Both the position numbers and the translations under genes were made by a program. Positions 1 to 8,740 of a stretch of DNA of 64,000 bases are shown one piece after another. The DNA lies in NCBI GenBank assembly GCA_039105265.1, contig JAPFFF010000019.1, positions 2,140,501-2,204,500 on the forward strand, written 5' to 3'. A model generated the notes under the pieces. It was not told where the DNA came from. It did no database searches and was given only the letters and a program-made list of their open reading frames with translations. Source of the stretch: Tritrichomonas musculus. Taxonomy: Eukaryota; Parabasalia; Tritrichomonadida; Tritrichomonadidae. Each line of letters opens with the position of its first letter. The first letter of the stretch is position 1.

Positions 1-716
1 AATAATCTATATTTGGGAGTTCCATCTTTATCCAAATGGTTTTTGCAATATTCCTCTGCTGTGTCACGTGAAGCAGCATTTGGAATATACTTAACTCTGT
101 AGTTCCCATTAATGATGATATCGAGGAAATTCTGTTTGCGTTCAGCTGAATTACCTGTTAATGATAATGAACCATACCTATCACTTATACGGTCTGTTAT
201 GACACCATAATTCAAATCACCACGAGGTCCTCTACTGGAACCCTGAATATGAGCCTTGGGCTCATAAAAAGCAAGCTCTTCACTATTACTGATTTTTGTA
301 GGCCTTAAGACTGATTCTGGTGCAATGTGGAGTTCGTCATAATTATGTGTTCTTGACTTACCAGATTTTTGTCGAGCTGGTGTACGTGCATATTTAAATT
401 TTTTGTCTGCTTGTACATCAGACAAATCAACATCAAAATGATAATCATCATCGTCAACTTCAACTGGTTGCGCATCGTTATCGTTAGGGTTGGGGACAGG
501 GTTTTGCATAGTTTCTTTAGGTGAAGAAAAAATGTTATTATTTGTATTCTCACGATTGACATCTTTTTCGAAATCAGATTCGATACCCTCATAGACCCTA
601 ATCTTATTGATATATCTTCGTATATTCGACACCTCGGCTTCTGCTTTTGGAGACTCTATGGTAAGCGATCGATCTTCTGCGATTGAATCCAAGTTATGTA
701 TGATGTCATCAACCAT
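1..716 (-). CDS. Hypothetical acidic protein, C-terminal part outside window
   Basis: An open frame starts at an ATG at 716 (MVDDIIHNLDSIAEDR) and runs leftwards off the window, giving 238 residues. Residues about 50-110 are acidic, low in complexity and rich in Asn, Asp and Pro; the part near the edge looks folded, with FYEPKAHIQGSSRGPRGDLNYG and a later NFLDIIINGNYRVKYIPNA. The region between the acidic part and the edge resembles the head of a longer virion or replication protein, but I do not recognise the family. It overlaps the start of the plus-strand gene at 696 by about 20 bases, head to head, so both starts may share one regulatory stretch. Confidence 0.6.
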   Translation of the reverse strand, partial: MVDDIIHNLDSIAEDRSLTIESPKAEAEVSNIRRYINKIRVYEGIESDFEKDVNRENTNNNIFSSPKETMQNPVPNPNDNDAQPVEVDDDDYHFDVDLSDVQADKKFKYARTPARQKSGKSRTHNYDELHIAPESVLRPTKISNSEELAFYEPKAHIQGSSRGPRGDLNYGVITDRISDRYGSLSLTGNSAERKQNFLDIIINGNYRVKYIPNAASRDTAEEYCKNHLDKDGTPKYRL

Positions 717-1235
717 ATCTCGAACCTCCTGAATCTCAAACGGGTGAAGTTCACGAGGTGCACATTCAAGGCTGCTATTTACGGTGCACAATCAAACACA
801 ACCATCACTCACTACTCCCCAATCGAGTCATCGGTTAACACCATCACCGATTTCGTCATTGGAGCCCCAGTATATATGACCGGTAAGGTATATCATCGTG
901 AGGATTCGAAATGGATCCCTAGCACTGAAGCTGACACCACTGATTGCATATGTAGTGTGAAGACCACTGGTACCTGGAAGGAATATGTTGGTATATGCGT
1001 GAGAATCGATGAAGCCAATGGTTGTATCACATTCGCCACTCATGGGGATTACATGGTTAAGGTTGAGGACTCCTCATGCTATTCCATTGGGGATGAGGTA
1101 TTCATCGATAACGCTGATAATAAACTGAAGATACTCACTGGTGAGACCGCGATAACCTCAAAAATAAATCGTATGACCGTGGGCATCATAACTGGTATCA
1201 TCAACGGATCCACATTAGCTGTGTTTAAGGCCTAA
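696..1235 (+). CDS. Small beta-rich virion-type protein, candidate decoration or cement protein
   Basis: 179 residues. From about residue 45 the sequence alternates hydrophobic and polar residues in short strands with turn motifs (ITDFVIGAPVYMTGKVYH, YVGICVRIDEANGCITFATHGDYMVKVED, YSIGDEVFID), the look of a small all-beta protein. This pattern is like small head-decoration proteins of tailed phages that stick to capsids, but that is a resemblance by eye only. The first in-frame stop lies at 684-686, so the ATG at 696 is the first possible start; the first ~30 residues look less protein-like. A hairpin lies directly behind its stop codon. It stands next to the polymerase gene, which is convergent. 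Confidence 0.6.
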   Translation: MYDVINHISNLLNLKRVKFTRCTFKAAIYGAQSNTTITHYSPIESSVNTITDFVIGAPVYMTGKVYHREDSKWIPSTEADTTDCICSVKTTGTWKEYVGICVRIDEANGCITFATHGDYMVKVEDSSCYSIGDEVFIDNADNKLKILTGETAITSKINRMTVGIITGIINGSTLAVFKA

Positions 1236-1240
1236 TTATC

Positions 1241-1262
1241 GGGACAGCAATTTTGCTGTTCC
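1241..1262. repeat. Dispersed hairpin element, copy 1
   Basis: An imperfect inverted repeat (GGACAGCAA, then TTGCTGTTCC) lies 6 bases behind the stop codon of the gene at 696-1235. Nineteen bases of it recur exactly at 8381-8399 inside a coding region. Here it could serve as a transcript 3' structure between two convergent genes. A fragment of its right flank (TGTTCCAGGGATTT) recurs near 7821. Confidence 0.6.
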
Positions 1263-1323
1263 AGGGATTTAGTGGTTATCTCCATGAAATCTGGGTCGAC
1301 GGTAAATCCCGCAGACCCCATAT

Positions 1324-4300
1324 TCAATTCGAATTGCATATAATATAGTCCTCTGATGTGAGTCCGTGGATGAATGGGGCACAGGATTGGTTCTCGAGGA
1401 CAATCATTTTGGTATGAGTCCCGGTGAGAGCATTCTTGTTTACCGTGATCTTGGACATCGTCATCTCACTGATTTTGCTCTGGATTTTGTTGCGCATAGT
1501 CATCCCCGGAGGGGCTGAGAGCTGTCGCATCATCTGCAGATTGATATTTTTGCCAACCTTCACACCACCATTGTCGATGATGTCCTTGTAATCATCACTT
1601 GTAATACGGTTTTTCTTGAGGGAGACCCCCTTGAGTTTGAGTGCCTTGGTTACAGCTCCACTATTAAATATGGTGTAGCACTTAGGGGCTAACGCTATCA
1701 TATTCTCACCATATTTCTCAATGCAGAGACCCAGTATTTTCTTCTCATCAGCGATTGTATTTATATTGGGATTCGGCATGAACTTATATATGTTCTCATC
1801 ATAGAATGCCCTATTCTTGATGATGTATTTGAACTCTTGATCGGACCCCTTGGTATCATCACCAGCAACCGCAAAATACGCACTATCAGTGTCCCCCTCT
1901 ATGAAATGGAATCGCTCCACATCAAGGCACTTGTACATGAAATCGTATATGAATGTGAGATACCAGAATTTGGCATTATCTAGAGTCCAGAATGATTCCT
2001 GAAGGCATGTCGTGCATTTGAAGCTCTTTGGGTTCATCTGGAGTAGATAGTTGTCATCGCTCAATTTGGTGCCACTGAAATAGTTGTCGTAGATGATATT
2101 CTGGAAGGTCTTATCGCGTGAGCATATCTTGATTTTGGAGAACTTCTCGGTGTTCATCCCATCGTACCCATATGAGCCATTCATGCTGATCTTGTAGAAC
2201 TTCTCGTTCGCTACGCTCAAGTCTTGTTCCAAGCCATTGCCTTTAACGGTACCTGATATGATATCCTGACGGCGTTTCATGAACTCGCTAACAAATGGGT
2301 TGAATCCGCGATGAGCCTCGTATGTGGTGAGACTCTTGATATCCTCGATGACAAGTCCATGGTCGAGGAGGAACCAGAGGTAGTAGTTCGAGAATGTCTG
2401 ATAGGTACCCATTGTATCAACACTCATGGTCAGCTTCCGTTCAGTTTTGTCAACAGATGGGAGCTTATTGTGAGTCATGTAGTCGTGCATATATGGACCA
2501 ATTGTGGCCTCATCATTGGTGATATCGAAATTGCGAAATACAGGTGGGAAATTGATGAAGTAGTTGATTTTGGATATTGGGCATTTCAACATGACCTCCG
2601 CTTTGAACAGGAATTTGGGATGTTCTTGGTACTTCTGGCTGTTGTTGATGATACCCATACATGTGTTGTAGGTCTTCATATTTTTGGTACCATCCTTGTA
2701 CACCTCGAATCGCTCTATCATGGATCCTGGCATATACATGACTCCCCCGTGATATGGGTTGGCATCATGTTTGGTTGAACTGAATGCAGATGGGTATAAG
2801 CTGTTGAAATCAACTCCAACAATATGAGTCATCGTGTGTGGAGTATCATATGAGATTACCTTGTGATCAACGGCGTTGTATCTAAAGCGGTTTATTTTGG
2901 TATGACCCTTGATGTTGACACGGTGCATGACATTGGATAGACCACCAGTGATGTTGTTCCGTAAGCTGTAATACTCCTGTTCATCGTTGATGAGTGTTGG
3001 GAGATGCATCATCTTGCAGTACTTCTTCAGCTGAATTCGGAGTTTGGTTATATTGGGGTCATCACGACTGCGAAGTCTGTTGCATTCCGCACAAGCGAGT
3101 TTACAGTTACTGAGTTCATGACCGATATCATTATTGATTCTATCGAGAGTAGGCTTATTGGTCCATGTGAAGTGCTCACCACAGAGATGGCACTTGCCAG
3201 TGTCTGGATTGTTGTACATCTCCATGAACTTATCGAATTGCTCCTCACAAACACATTTATCGAGGTTCCTGGGTTTGTCCTTATGAGCTAGATTATATTT
3301 GACATCCTGGTTATAGTAGTTCTCGCATTTGAATCGCCACCAATCGAGGTTTGGTTTGAATTTGTTAATGGGATTCTGTATAGAGTATTCGGCATTTGGA
3401 TTGAATTCCTTATATGCGAGTGCATACTTGATACAGGATGCATTCTTGCTTAGCGATAGGTTTGAGATGAGGTCCACGTTGTACTGCGCATTGAGTGCAA
3501 TCAGGTTGTCAATGGGTTTGATCATCATCTCGACGTCATTATCATTGTATGCAAGTAGGTAGTCCCATCGGGTTTCATAGTTTTTGGCATCCTCGAGATA
3601 TAGCTTGTAATCATCTGGTGTCAATGGGTTCTTCTGGTTGAGATAGCTGTAGAACGCCTCATACTCAAATGGCTCTGCTTTTGAGAGTACCTCATTGTAG
3701 TTCTCAGTGTTGATGGCTTCATATGGGAACACACCCTTCGAGCTATTCTCGATCCCTCCAAAGTCTACCCCGAATTGTCGTAATGTACCTCCAGCGACAA
3801 ATGATTGTGCATCGATGAATCGCAACTTGGTGTCGTATTTGGGTGACTTCAATATGAACTGCTTCAATGAGGATGTGGTACCAATGATGCTATTGGGCTC
3901 AACACTCCAGAACATATTTCGTTTGGCTGAACTGTAGTTGAGATACTCCTTGAATAGGTTGCTATCGAATCTACTCGAGTTGAATCCAAATACGGTTATC
4001 ACATTCAGGTTGCGATCAATGGTTTTGAGATTGTCAACTGGTTGATTGATGAAGGATTTCATGTATTGAACCTTATCGTGATACACTTGCTTGGATTGCT
4101 CAAACAACCACTCGATCCATTTGATGATGAACTCAGATGAATCCCTTAATGAGAAGTGCTTTGTGGTACAACCAGATTGCGATTTGACACATGATGATAC
4201 ACTCAGGGGTATCAGTCGTGAGTTGATGGTTGTGGATGAACCAATAGATGTATCCACAGGCTGTTCAACAGTTTCGAAATCGTAGGTGATGTAATATATG

Positions 4301-6789
4301 TTGGGTTTCCATTCGAGACCATAGGCTAAGCAATATTCGTACACCGGATTGCTGAGTATATGTGGACAGTATGGTAGTGGTTCACGATTGGGTATGAATC
4401 GCTTTCGAAATACCCCGGAATGCAGTTCCTGCTCACAGTTCTCAACATGGTTCTTGAAGCGATTCATATTGTGATTACCGTAATGCGCATATGAGCCACA
4501 CTTTGGGCAGATGTGGATGTTGGTTAGCTTCTCAGCATTCCTGATGTACATTATGTGGATGATTCGATTTTGGGTGTACAGCAATGCGGATTTCCTAAAT
4601 GAGTTGTCCTCATTGTATTTCCATTGGTCCTGAAGGTTATAGACTTTGAGATCCTCCAAGTACTCATAGATGTCCACATTCAAGTGATGCTTCTCGGCAG
4701 ATGCCTTCATGGATTCAATTGATGTACCCGGATAGTTGTTCAGGAGGTCGATTGCATCTTGAGATGGCTTAGTAGAATACACTATATTGTGATCCTCGCA
4801 TAGGAGCTTCCTAGCTACCTGTGTGCGATTCTTAGTTTTGCAACCAGATTCAGGGTCAACCAGATGGTCGTCTAGACATGCAGCCAGAAATCGGTACCAA
4901 CATAGATTGTCATCAGCATTGTCCGTGATGATGTATTTGCTATTTTTGATCTCAGGAGGTAAATCCTTGATTGGACCACTAACCTTGACCATTCGAGATA
5001 CCGTGAATGAGACTGATCCTACCATAATCAACTTGGTTCCAGATGTCGAGGTCTCATATGAGTGCAGTACTGATTCAATATAGTACTTCACGATATCAAG
5101 TGATTGCTCATCACGAACCACAATTGGGATAGCCGATTTATAGTTGTTCCAATTGATTTCCCTAGCTGCATATTCACATGAATACCCATCCTCAGTACTG
5201 GGGGACTGAAATACACCTGAGAGTTGGAAATAGATTTTGAATGGTTTTACCTCACGCTTATAGACCTGTTGCAAGCCGTCATATATGGTGTTCAATGAGG
5301 ATATCGAGTTGAAGTAGTATATGTATATTGGCTCATAGGTATCAATATCCTCACGCTCATTGGAATCACTATCAGCATATTTGGTATATGATCGCCAAGC
5401 CTCAACAGCCCTATCATAGCTATCAGGTTCATTCACCATGAGGAAATCGGTGTGTTTCGATTTGAACTCATGACCGAACTCACTGAGGTAATCGAGTATT
5501 TCATTATTTTCAGGGTCCTTGGGGAGATCATCAATACTAGCGTTACCATCGATAATATGGGTCAGTTTTGTAACCTTAGTCCTGTCTCGGAGTATATCTT
5601 GTATTTCAGCTCTATCAATATACTCGGGATAATACTTGTTGAAATAGGAACATGCTTTGCGGTCATCAACTAATTGATTATAGAACTTAAACTGGGACAT
5701 CATACGCCGATGTTCATCAATGCGGTCCTCAATCTTGTAATCATCTCTATCGAAATGCTTGAAGTAATCCTTAGTTCGTTCAGCCTCAAGTCTCTCGAAG
5801 AATGTATCAAGATCTGATGCCTCGAGCCCACGAGTGCGATCAAAACCGGTGCGATATACAAATGAGTTCTCATTCAGGAACTCTATGAGACTGTTCAGTC
5901 GTTCATTATATGATCTGTTGCGGATGTTGGCATCGAATTTCTCATTGGCAGTCTTGATATAATGATCAATAGCACCCACGGTTAGATTACTTTTATCAAA
6001 ATTCTTAGTACTAATCTTGCGCTGCTTTTCAAGCTCCAGTTCCCGCTCCCGTTTCTGCTTCTGTTTCAATCGATCGCGATGCAATTTCTCAGCCAGTTTC
6101 TGTTCCTGCTTCTGGAGACGCTCCTGCTTAGCACGCTCCTGTTCCAATTGCTTAGCACGTTCCCGCTCAAGTCTAACCTTCTCAATTGCTTGCAGATTCT
6201 GTTCAGTTGCATCCCTCAGTAGCTTATCTTCTTGTTCATCATGTAGTCTCTCGAAGAATCTATCAAAATCTCTGTCCTGGAGAAGGGTATTAGTATCAAA
6301 ACGCGTGCGATATACAAATAAATTATCATTCAGGAACTTTATGAGACTGCTCTGCTGTGCGGCCTGTGATATGTCGGTTGGGATTTTGGCATCGAACTCA
6401 GTGTTGGCGATCTTGATATAATCTTTGACATCACTCGCGGTTAAAACAGTTTTATTAAAATGGGTCTTATTAATCTTGCTATTCAGTAAACGTTCAGTAC
6501 CTTCCAATCCCAATACCTTGAGACGCCTCTGCTCAGCACGTGTAAGCCTCAGACGCCTGATGAATGTATCAAGATCTGATTCCTCGAGCTTATTATCGGT
6601 ATCAAAACCAGTGTGAGCTACAAATGAGTTCTCATTCAGGAACTTTATGAGACTACTCAGCTGTCCAACATATGGGTTTCTGGTTGAGATATCCCCACGG
6701 AACTTCTCATTGATGATATCGATATAGTCTCTGACGACATCTGTGGGTAGAACCTTTTTATCGAAATTCCAACTAGTAATATTACTCAT
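1324..6789 (-). CDS. polB: Family B DNA polymerase with HNH motif and OTU-like region
   Basis: 1821 residues, a replicative polymerase of the protein-primed viral type. Three copies of a ~75-residue module (NFDK...VxDYI...EKFxxxI...LxxLIxFLNENxFVxRTGFD) lie at about 1-77, 110-183 and 262-340, with a charged coiled coil between the last two. An OTU-protease-like stretch starts near residue 628 (DDNLCWYRFLA), followed by a C2H2-like finger near 762 (CPKC...H...C). Exonuclease motifs are DFE near 837, NSSRFD, and YNDND. An HNH/endonuclease VII-like motif (CHLC, LDRINND, CAECN) sits near 1199-1240, before the palm. Palm motifs: DFNSLYPS near 1324, NGSYG near 1538, DTDS near 1634. All catalytic residues I can place are present. 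The start follows a T-rich motif; an upstream ATG is closed at once. Confidence 0.93.
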   Translation of the reverse strand: MSNITSWNFDKKVLPTDVVRDYIDIINEKFRGDISTRNPYVGQLSSLIKFLNENSFVAHTGFDTDNKLEESDLDTFIRRLRLTRAEQRRLKVLGLEGTERLLNSKINKTHFNKTVLTASDVKDYIKIANTEFDAKIPTDISQAAQQSSLIKFLNDNLFVYRTRFDTNTLLQDRDFDRFFERLHDEQEDKLLRDATEQNLQAIEKVRLERERAKQLEQERAKQERLQKQEQKLAEKLHRDRLKQKQKRERELELEKQRKISTKNFDKSNLTVGAIDHYIKTANEKFDANIRNRSYNERLNSLIEFLNENSFVYRTGFDRTRGLEASDLDTFFERLEAERTKDYFKHFDRDDYKIEDRIDEHRRMMSQFKFYNQLVDDRKACSYFNKYYPEYIDRAEIQDILRDRTKVTKLTHIIDGNASIDDLPKDPENNEILDYLSEFGHEFKSKHTDFLMVNEPDSYDRAVEAWRSYTKYADSDSNEREDIDTYEPIYIYYFNSISSLNTIYDGLQQVYKREVKPFKIYFQLSGVFQSPSTEDGYSCEYAAREINWNNYKSAIPIVVRDEQSLDIVKYYIESVLHSYETSTSGTKLIMVGSVSFTVSRMVKVSGPIKDLPPEIKNSKYIITDNADDNLCWYRFLAACLDDHLVDPESGCKTKNRTQVARKLLCEDHNIVYSTKPSQDAIDLLNNYPGTSIESMKASAEKHHLNVDIYEYLEDLKVYNLQDQWKYNEDNSFRKSALLYTQNRIIHIMYIRNAEKLTNIHICPKCGSYAHYGNHNMNRFKNHVENCEQELHSGVFRKRFIPNREPLPYCPHILSNPVYEYCLAYGLEWKPNIYYITYDFETVEQPVDTSIGSSTTINSRLIPLSVSSCVKSQSGCTTKHFSLRDSSEFIIKWIEWLFEQSKQVYHDKVQYMKSFINQPVDNLKTIDRNLNVITVFGFNSSRFDSNLFKEYLNYSSAKRNMFWSVEPNSIIGTTSSLKQFILKSPKYDTKLRFIDAQSFVAGGTLRQFGVDFGGIENSSKGVFPYEAINTENYNEVLSKAEPFEYEAFYSYLNQKNPLTPDDYKLYLEDAKNYETRWDYLLAYNDNDVEMMIKPIDNLIALNAQYNVDLISNLSLSKNASCIKYALAYKEFNPNAEYSIQNPINKFKPNLDWWRFKCENYYNQDVKYNLAHKDKPRNLDKCVCEEQFDKFMEMYNNPDTGKCHLCGEHFTWTNKPTLDRINNDIGHELSNCKLACAECNRLRSRDDPNITKLRIQLKKYCKMMHLPTLINDEQEYYSLRNNITGGLSNVMHRVNIKGHTKINRFRYNAVDHKVISYDTPHTMTHIVGVDFNSLYPSAFSSTKHDANPYHGGVMYMPGSMIERFEVYKDGTKNMKTYNTCMGIINNSQKYQEHPKFLFKAEVMLKCPISKINYFINFPPVFRNFDITNDEATIGPYMHDYMTHNKLPSVDKTERKLTMSVDTMGTYQTFSNYYLWFLLDHGLVIEDIKSLTTYEAHRGFNPFVSEFMKRRQDIISGTVKGNGLEQDLSVANEKFYKISMNGSYGYDGMNTEKFSKIKICSRDKTFQNIIYDNYFSGTKLSDDNYLLQMNPKSFKCTTCLQESFWTLDNAKFWYLTFIYDFMYKCLDVERFHFIEGDTDSAYFAVAGDDTKGSDQEFKYIIKNRAFYDENIYKFMPNPNINTIADEKKILGLCIEKYGENMIALAPKCYTIFNSGAVTKALKLKGVSLKKNRITSDDYKDIIDNGGVKVGKNINLQMMRQLSAPPGMTMRNKIQSKISEMTMSKITVNKNALTGTHTKMIVLENQSCAPFIHGLTSEDYIICNSN

Positions 6790-7236
6790 TTGCCCATTGG
6801 TAAAAATACAAAAATAATCATCGCAACGCGGTTGATGACATACTATTTTTGAATTTTATTCGATTAAATAGCAAATCGGAATCATATATGTGTTAGCGCT
6901 AACTGGTATAGTTGTTGGATCAAGAAGGATGTCTCCCAGCTTCGGCGGCAGGCATAGGTTCGATTCACTGCCATACCGATTTTTCGTATTATTTCCGGTC
7001 CATATTTGTGATAGAGCCCAAGCGCACTAAACACCTTGGGTAAACTATTACTTGTGGATTATGGGGTAATACGGGCATTTGCCGGCATTTGCAACCCAAA
7101 CCAGTCTCATGGTGGATGCAGGTATTTTCCTTGAGGGATTGATGTGCAATCCCGGGCACGTATGTTGGTTCCTCTAGAGAATGCATTACGCATCCATCAT
7201 GGGGTCGGTTTTTGCAAAAATATTTTTGGACTACGG
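6790..7236. other. Gene-free spacer between polymerase and next gene
   Basis: About 450 bases without a gene I can support. It carries the upstream region of the polymerase, a perfect 12-base palindrome (GTTAGCGCTAAC, 6892-6903), a tRNA-like stretch and a small inverted GCATTTGCCGGCATTTGC motif around 7074-7091. A 65-codon minus frame at 6989-7186 is Cys- and Pro-rich and lacks the usual upstream motif, so I did not call it. Confidence 0.5.
6894..6977 (+). other. tRNA-like stretch with polymerase III box A and box B
   Basis: TAGCGCTAACTGG (6894-6906) matches the box A pattern and GGTTCGATTC (6957-6966) matches box B, at a spacing close to that of a tRNA gene. GGTATAG (6905-6911) can pair with CCATACC (6971-6977) with one mismatch over a 73-base span. 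However, the T-stem does not pair properly and I cannot draw a cloverleaf, so this may be a decayed tRNA, a tRNA-like RNA or chance. Confidence 0.25.
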
Positions 7237-7791
7237 TTAGAAATCGGTTGTATCAATCTCATCGGGGTCTGGATCTGTTTCCCTTGGGGGACCGTTTATA
7301 GGCATATGGGTGTTGATTAGTTTTTGGGTCATATACATGGAGATACTCAATTTCAGGTTATCACGTATGAGTCTACGCAATAGGGATACGCGTTTATGAG
7401 GTTCTGCGTTGGAGATCGCATCGATTACCACCTGTGATGTGACATATTGGATCAATCGGTCGTGATCCCCAATATCCAGGAACTTGCTTCGATTGAATAT
7501 ATGGGTGCGATTTAAACGAGGTCGAGGATGTTCAATAGATGGAGTCTCAGGAGGTGAGTCATTTGCATCCTGAGTGGTACCCTGAGTGGTGTCGATATGT
7601 GCTTCAGCCTTTGGGGTATCAGCAGATGGTTTGCGTTTATGGTTCATACGCTTAATCAAATGCTTGACATCTCGGCGCAAATCGGTGATGCCATCTACGA
7701 TCTTTAGGAGTATCTCAGCATCAGTAGCCATATCAGTAGCTGTAACAGGAGCCATATCTGTATCCATATCAATATCTGTACCAGTATCCAT
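7237..7791 (-). CDS. Hypothetical protein with Met-Asp-Thr repeat head
   Basis: 184 residues. It opens with repeated MDTxTD-type residues, then a helical region (EILLKIVDGITDLRRDVKHLIKRM) that looks like a short coiled coil, a disordered Pro/Thr linker, and a helical C-terminal domain (about 95-165) ending in an acidic tail. The start is well supported: the decamer TTTATTTTTG lies 5 bases upstream on the minus strand, as for many genes here. It forms a same-strand series with the KilA-N-type gene and the 100-residue gene. No family recognised. Confidence 0.7.
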   Translation of the reverse strand: MDTGTDIDMDTDMAPVTATDMATDAEILLKIVDGITDLRRDVKHLIKRMNHKRKPSADTPKAEAHIDTTQGTTQDANDSPPETPSIEHPRPRLNRTHIFNRSKFLDIGDHDRLIQYVTSQVVIDAISNAEPHKRVSLLRRLIRDNLKLSISMYMTQKLINTHMPINGPPRETDPDPDEIDTTDF

Positions 7792-7796
7792 TTATG

Positions 7797-7806
7797 CAAA
7801 AATAAA
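7797..7806 (-). promoter_or_regulatory. T-rich start motif of the 184-residue gene
   Basis: TTTATTTTTG on the minus strand, 5 bases before the ATG at 7791; identical to motifs in blocks B and F. Confidence 0.6.
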
Positions 7807-7846
7807 ATATTATTTTCGACTGTTCCAGGGATTTTGACGAATGTAC

Positions 7847-8620
7847 TTATGATTGCATTGTGGTTGTGAAATATTTGTTCACTGCTGTGTGAAAATCATT
7901 AAGGCATGACCTTTTGATGGTAATCCTAGTACCACCTACAGTGACATCATCCCCTTTGAACATAGCTTTGGCCATACGCTTGATATCTTCATTCGGGGTC
8001 ATTGCGATGGGTAGGTCATCAATAAATATCCAGCGCTTCTTCTGATCTTTATATATCCTACTGACCTGCCTCCATGAATGCTTGTTGCGACGAACAAGAT
8101 GGAGTACCACAGAATCCTTATCTTTGGGAAGATCCTCAAGCCATATCATATATCGGTAGCTATTTTGGTGATCCTTGGGGACAGCCCTTGTAGTGAGGTC
8201 CTTGATTTTGTTATCCATCTGCTTGCGTTGCTTCTCGAACTGAGCGTCCAAAAGCTGAGCGATATATATGGCATACTTTCGACTTGCCCAGCATGCAACA
8301 TCATTGACCAGTAGTCGGTGAATGTATATACCTTGCAAATGGGAATTACCAATATTTACTCGATTTTGCACCAAATCCTCGGGACAGCAATTTTGCTGTG
8401 CCGATAATTCATCGAGTATTTCATTGGTTTCAGTGAGTTGCCTCCATCGATAAGCCTGCTTCTTGGAATTACATGCATTTAGAATCGATTGCATCTGGTA
8501 CATATCATCCTTAATGGAATGTACCAAACGGAGCTTCTCATTATACTGGATGTATTCATACTCATCATCGATTGGTTCGATAACAGCTGCCATTGGTGTG
8601 TTTGACCCAGTTGATTCCAT
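7847..8620 (-). CDS. KilA-N-like DNA-binding protein with a second conserved domain
   Basis: 257 residues. The middle (about 100-140: IHRLLVNDVACWASRKYAIYIAQLL...) has the W-x-S/A...YAxxIAxLLDxxF pattern of viral KilA-N domains, which bind DNA and are common in large DNA viruses and in trichomonad genomes. The C-terminal ~105 residues (YRYMIWLEDLP...VLHLVRRNKHSWRQV...) are homologous to the free-standing 103-residue protein at 21087-21398, so this is a two-domain fusion of a module that also exists alone. A hairpin repeat is embedded in its coding frame at 8381-8402. The ATG at 8620 follows TTTTTTATC, as does that of the next gene. A role in regulating element genes or replication is plausible. 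Confidence 0.78.
   Translation of the reverse strand: MESTGSNTPMAAVIEPIDDEYEYIQYNEKLRLVHSIKDDMYQMQSILNACNSKKQAYRWRQLTETNEILDELSAQQNCCPEDLVQNRVNIGNSHLQGIYIHRLLVNDVACWASRKYAIYIAQLLDAQFEKQRKQMDNKIKDLTTRAVPKDHQNSYRYMIWLEDLPKDKDSVVLHLVRRNKHSWRQVSRIYKDQKKRWIFIDDLPIAMTPNEDIKRMAKAMFKGDDVTVGGTRITIKRSCLNDFHTAVNKYFTTTMQS
8381..8402. repeat. Dispersed hairpin element, copy 2, inside a coding frame
   Basis: Shares 19 consecutive bases with the hairpin at 1241-1259. Here it lies within the KilA-N-type gene and is read through in frame (around residues SAQQNCCPED), between the N-terminal helical part and the KilA-N region. Confidence 0.6.
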
Positions 8621-8740
8621 TTGGATTTCGATAAAAAATTGAGTTGCATTGCGAACCAGCTAGTTATTACATCATATGAAGTTGAGTCCAAAAATATAAA
8701 TGCGAATACATAAATGCTCAAGCGCAATCTTCGATTGAGC

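Noticed and set aside
2940-3330. Intein or homing intron in the block A polymerase
   Set aside because: The HNH motif is not flanked by intein splice blocks, and the same arrangement is present in the block F polymerase as an integral part.
6017-6421. Plus-strand Ser/Arg/Cys-rich frame
   Set aside because: Antisense shadow of the coiled-coil part of the block A polymerase.
6892-6977. A true tRNA gene
   Set aside because: The T-stem has mostly mismatches and no anticodon arm can be drawn with confidence; kept only as a low-confidence tRNA-like feature.
6989-7186. Minus-strand frame of 65 residues
   Set aside because: Lacks an upstream T-rich motif, has unlikely composition and lies in a spacer with several small palindromes.
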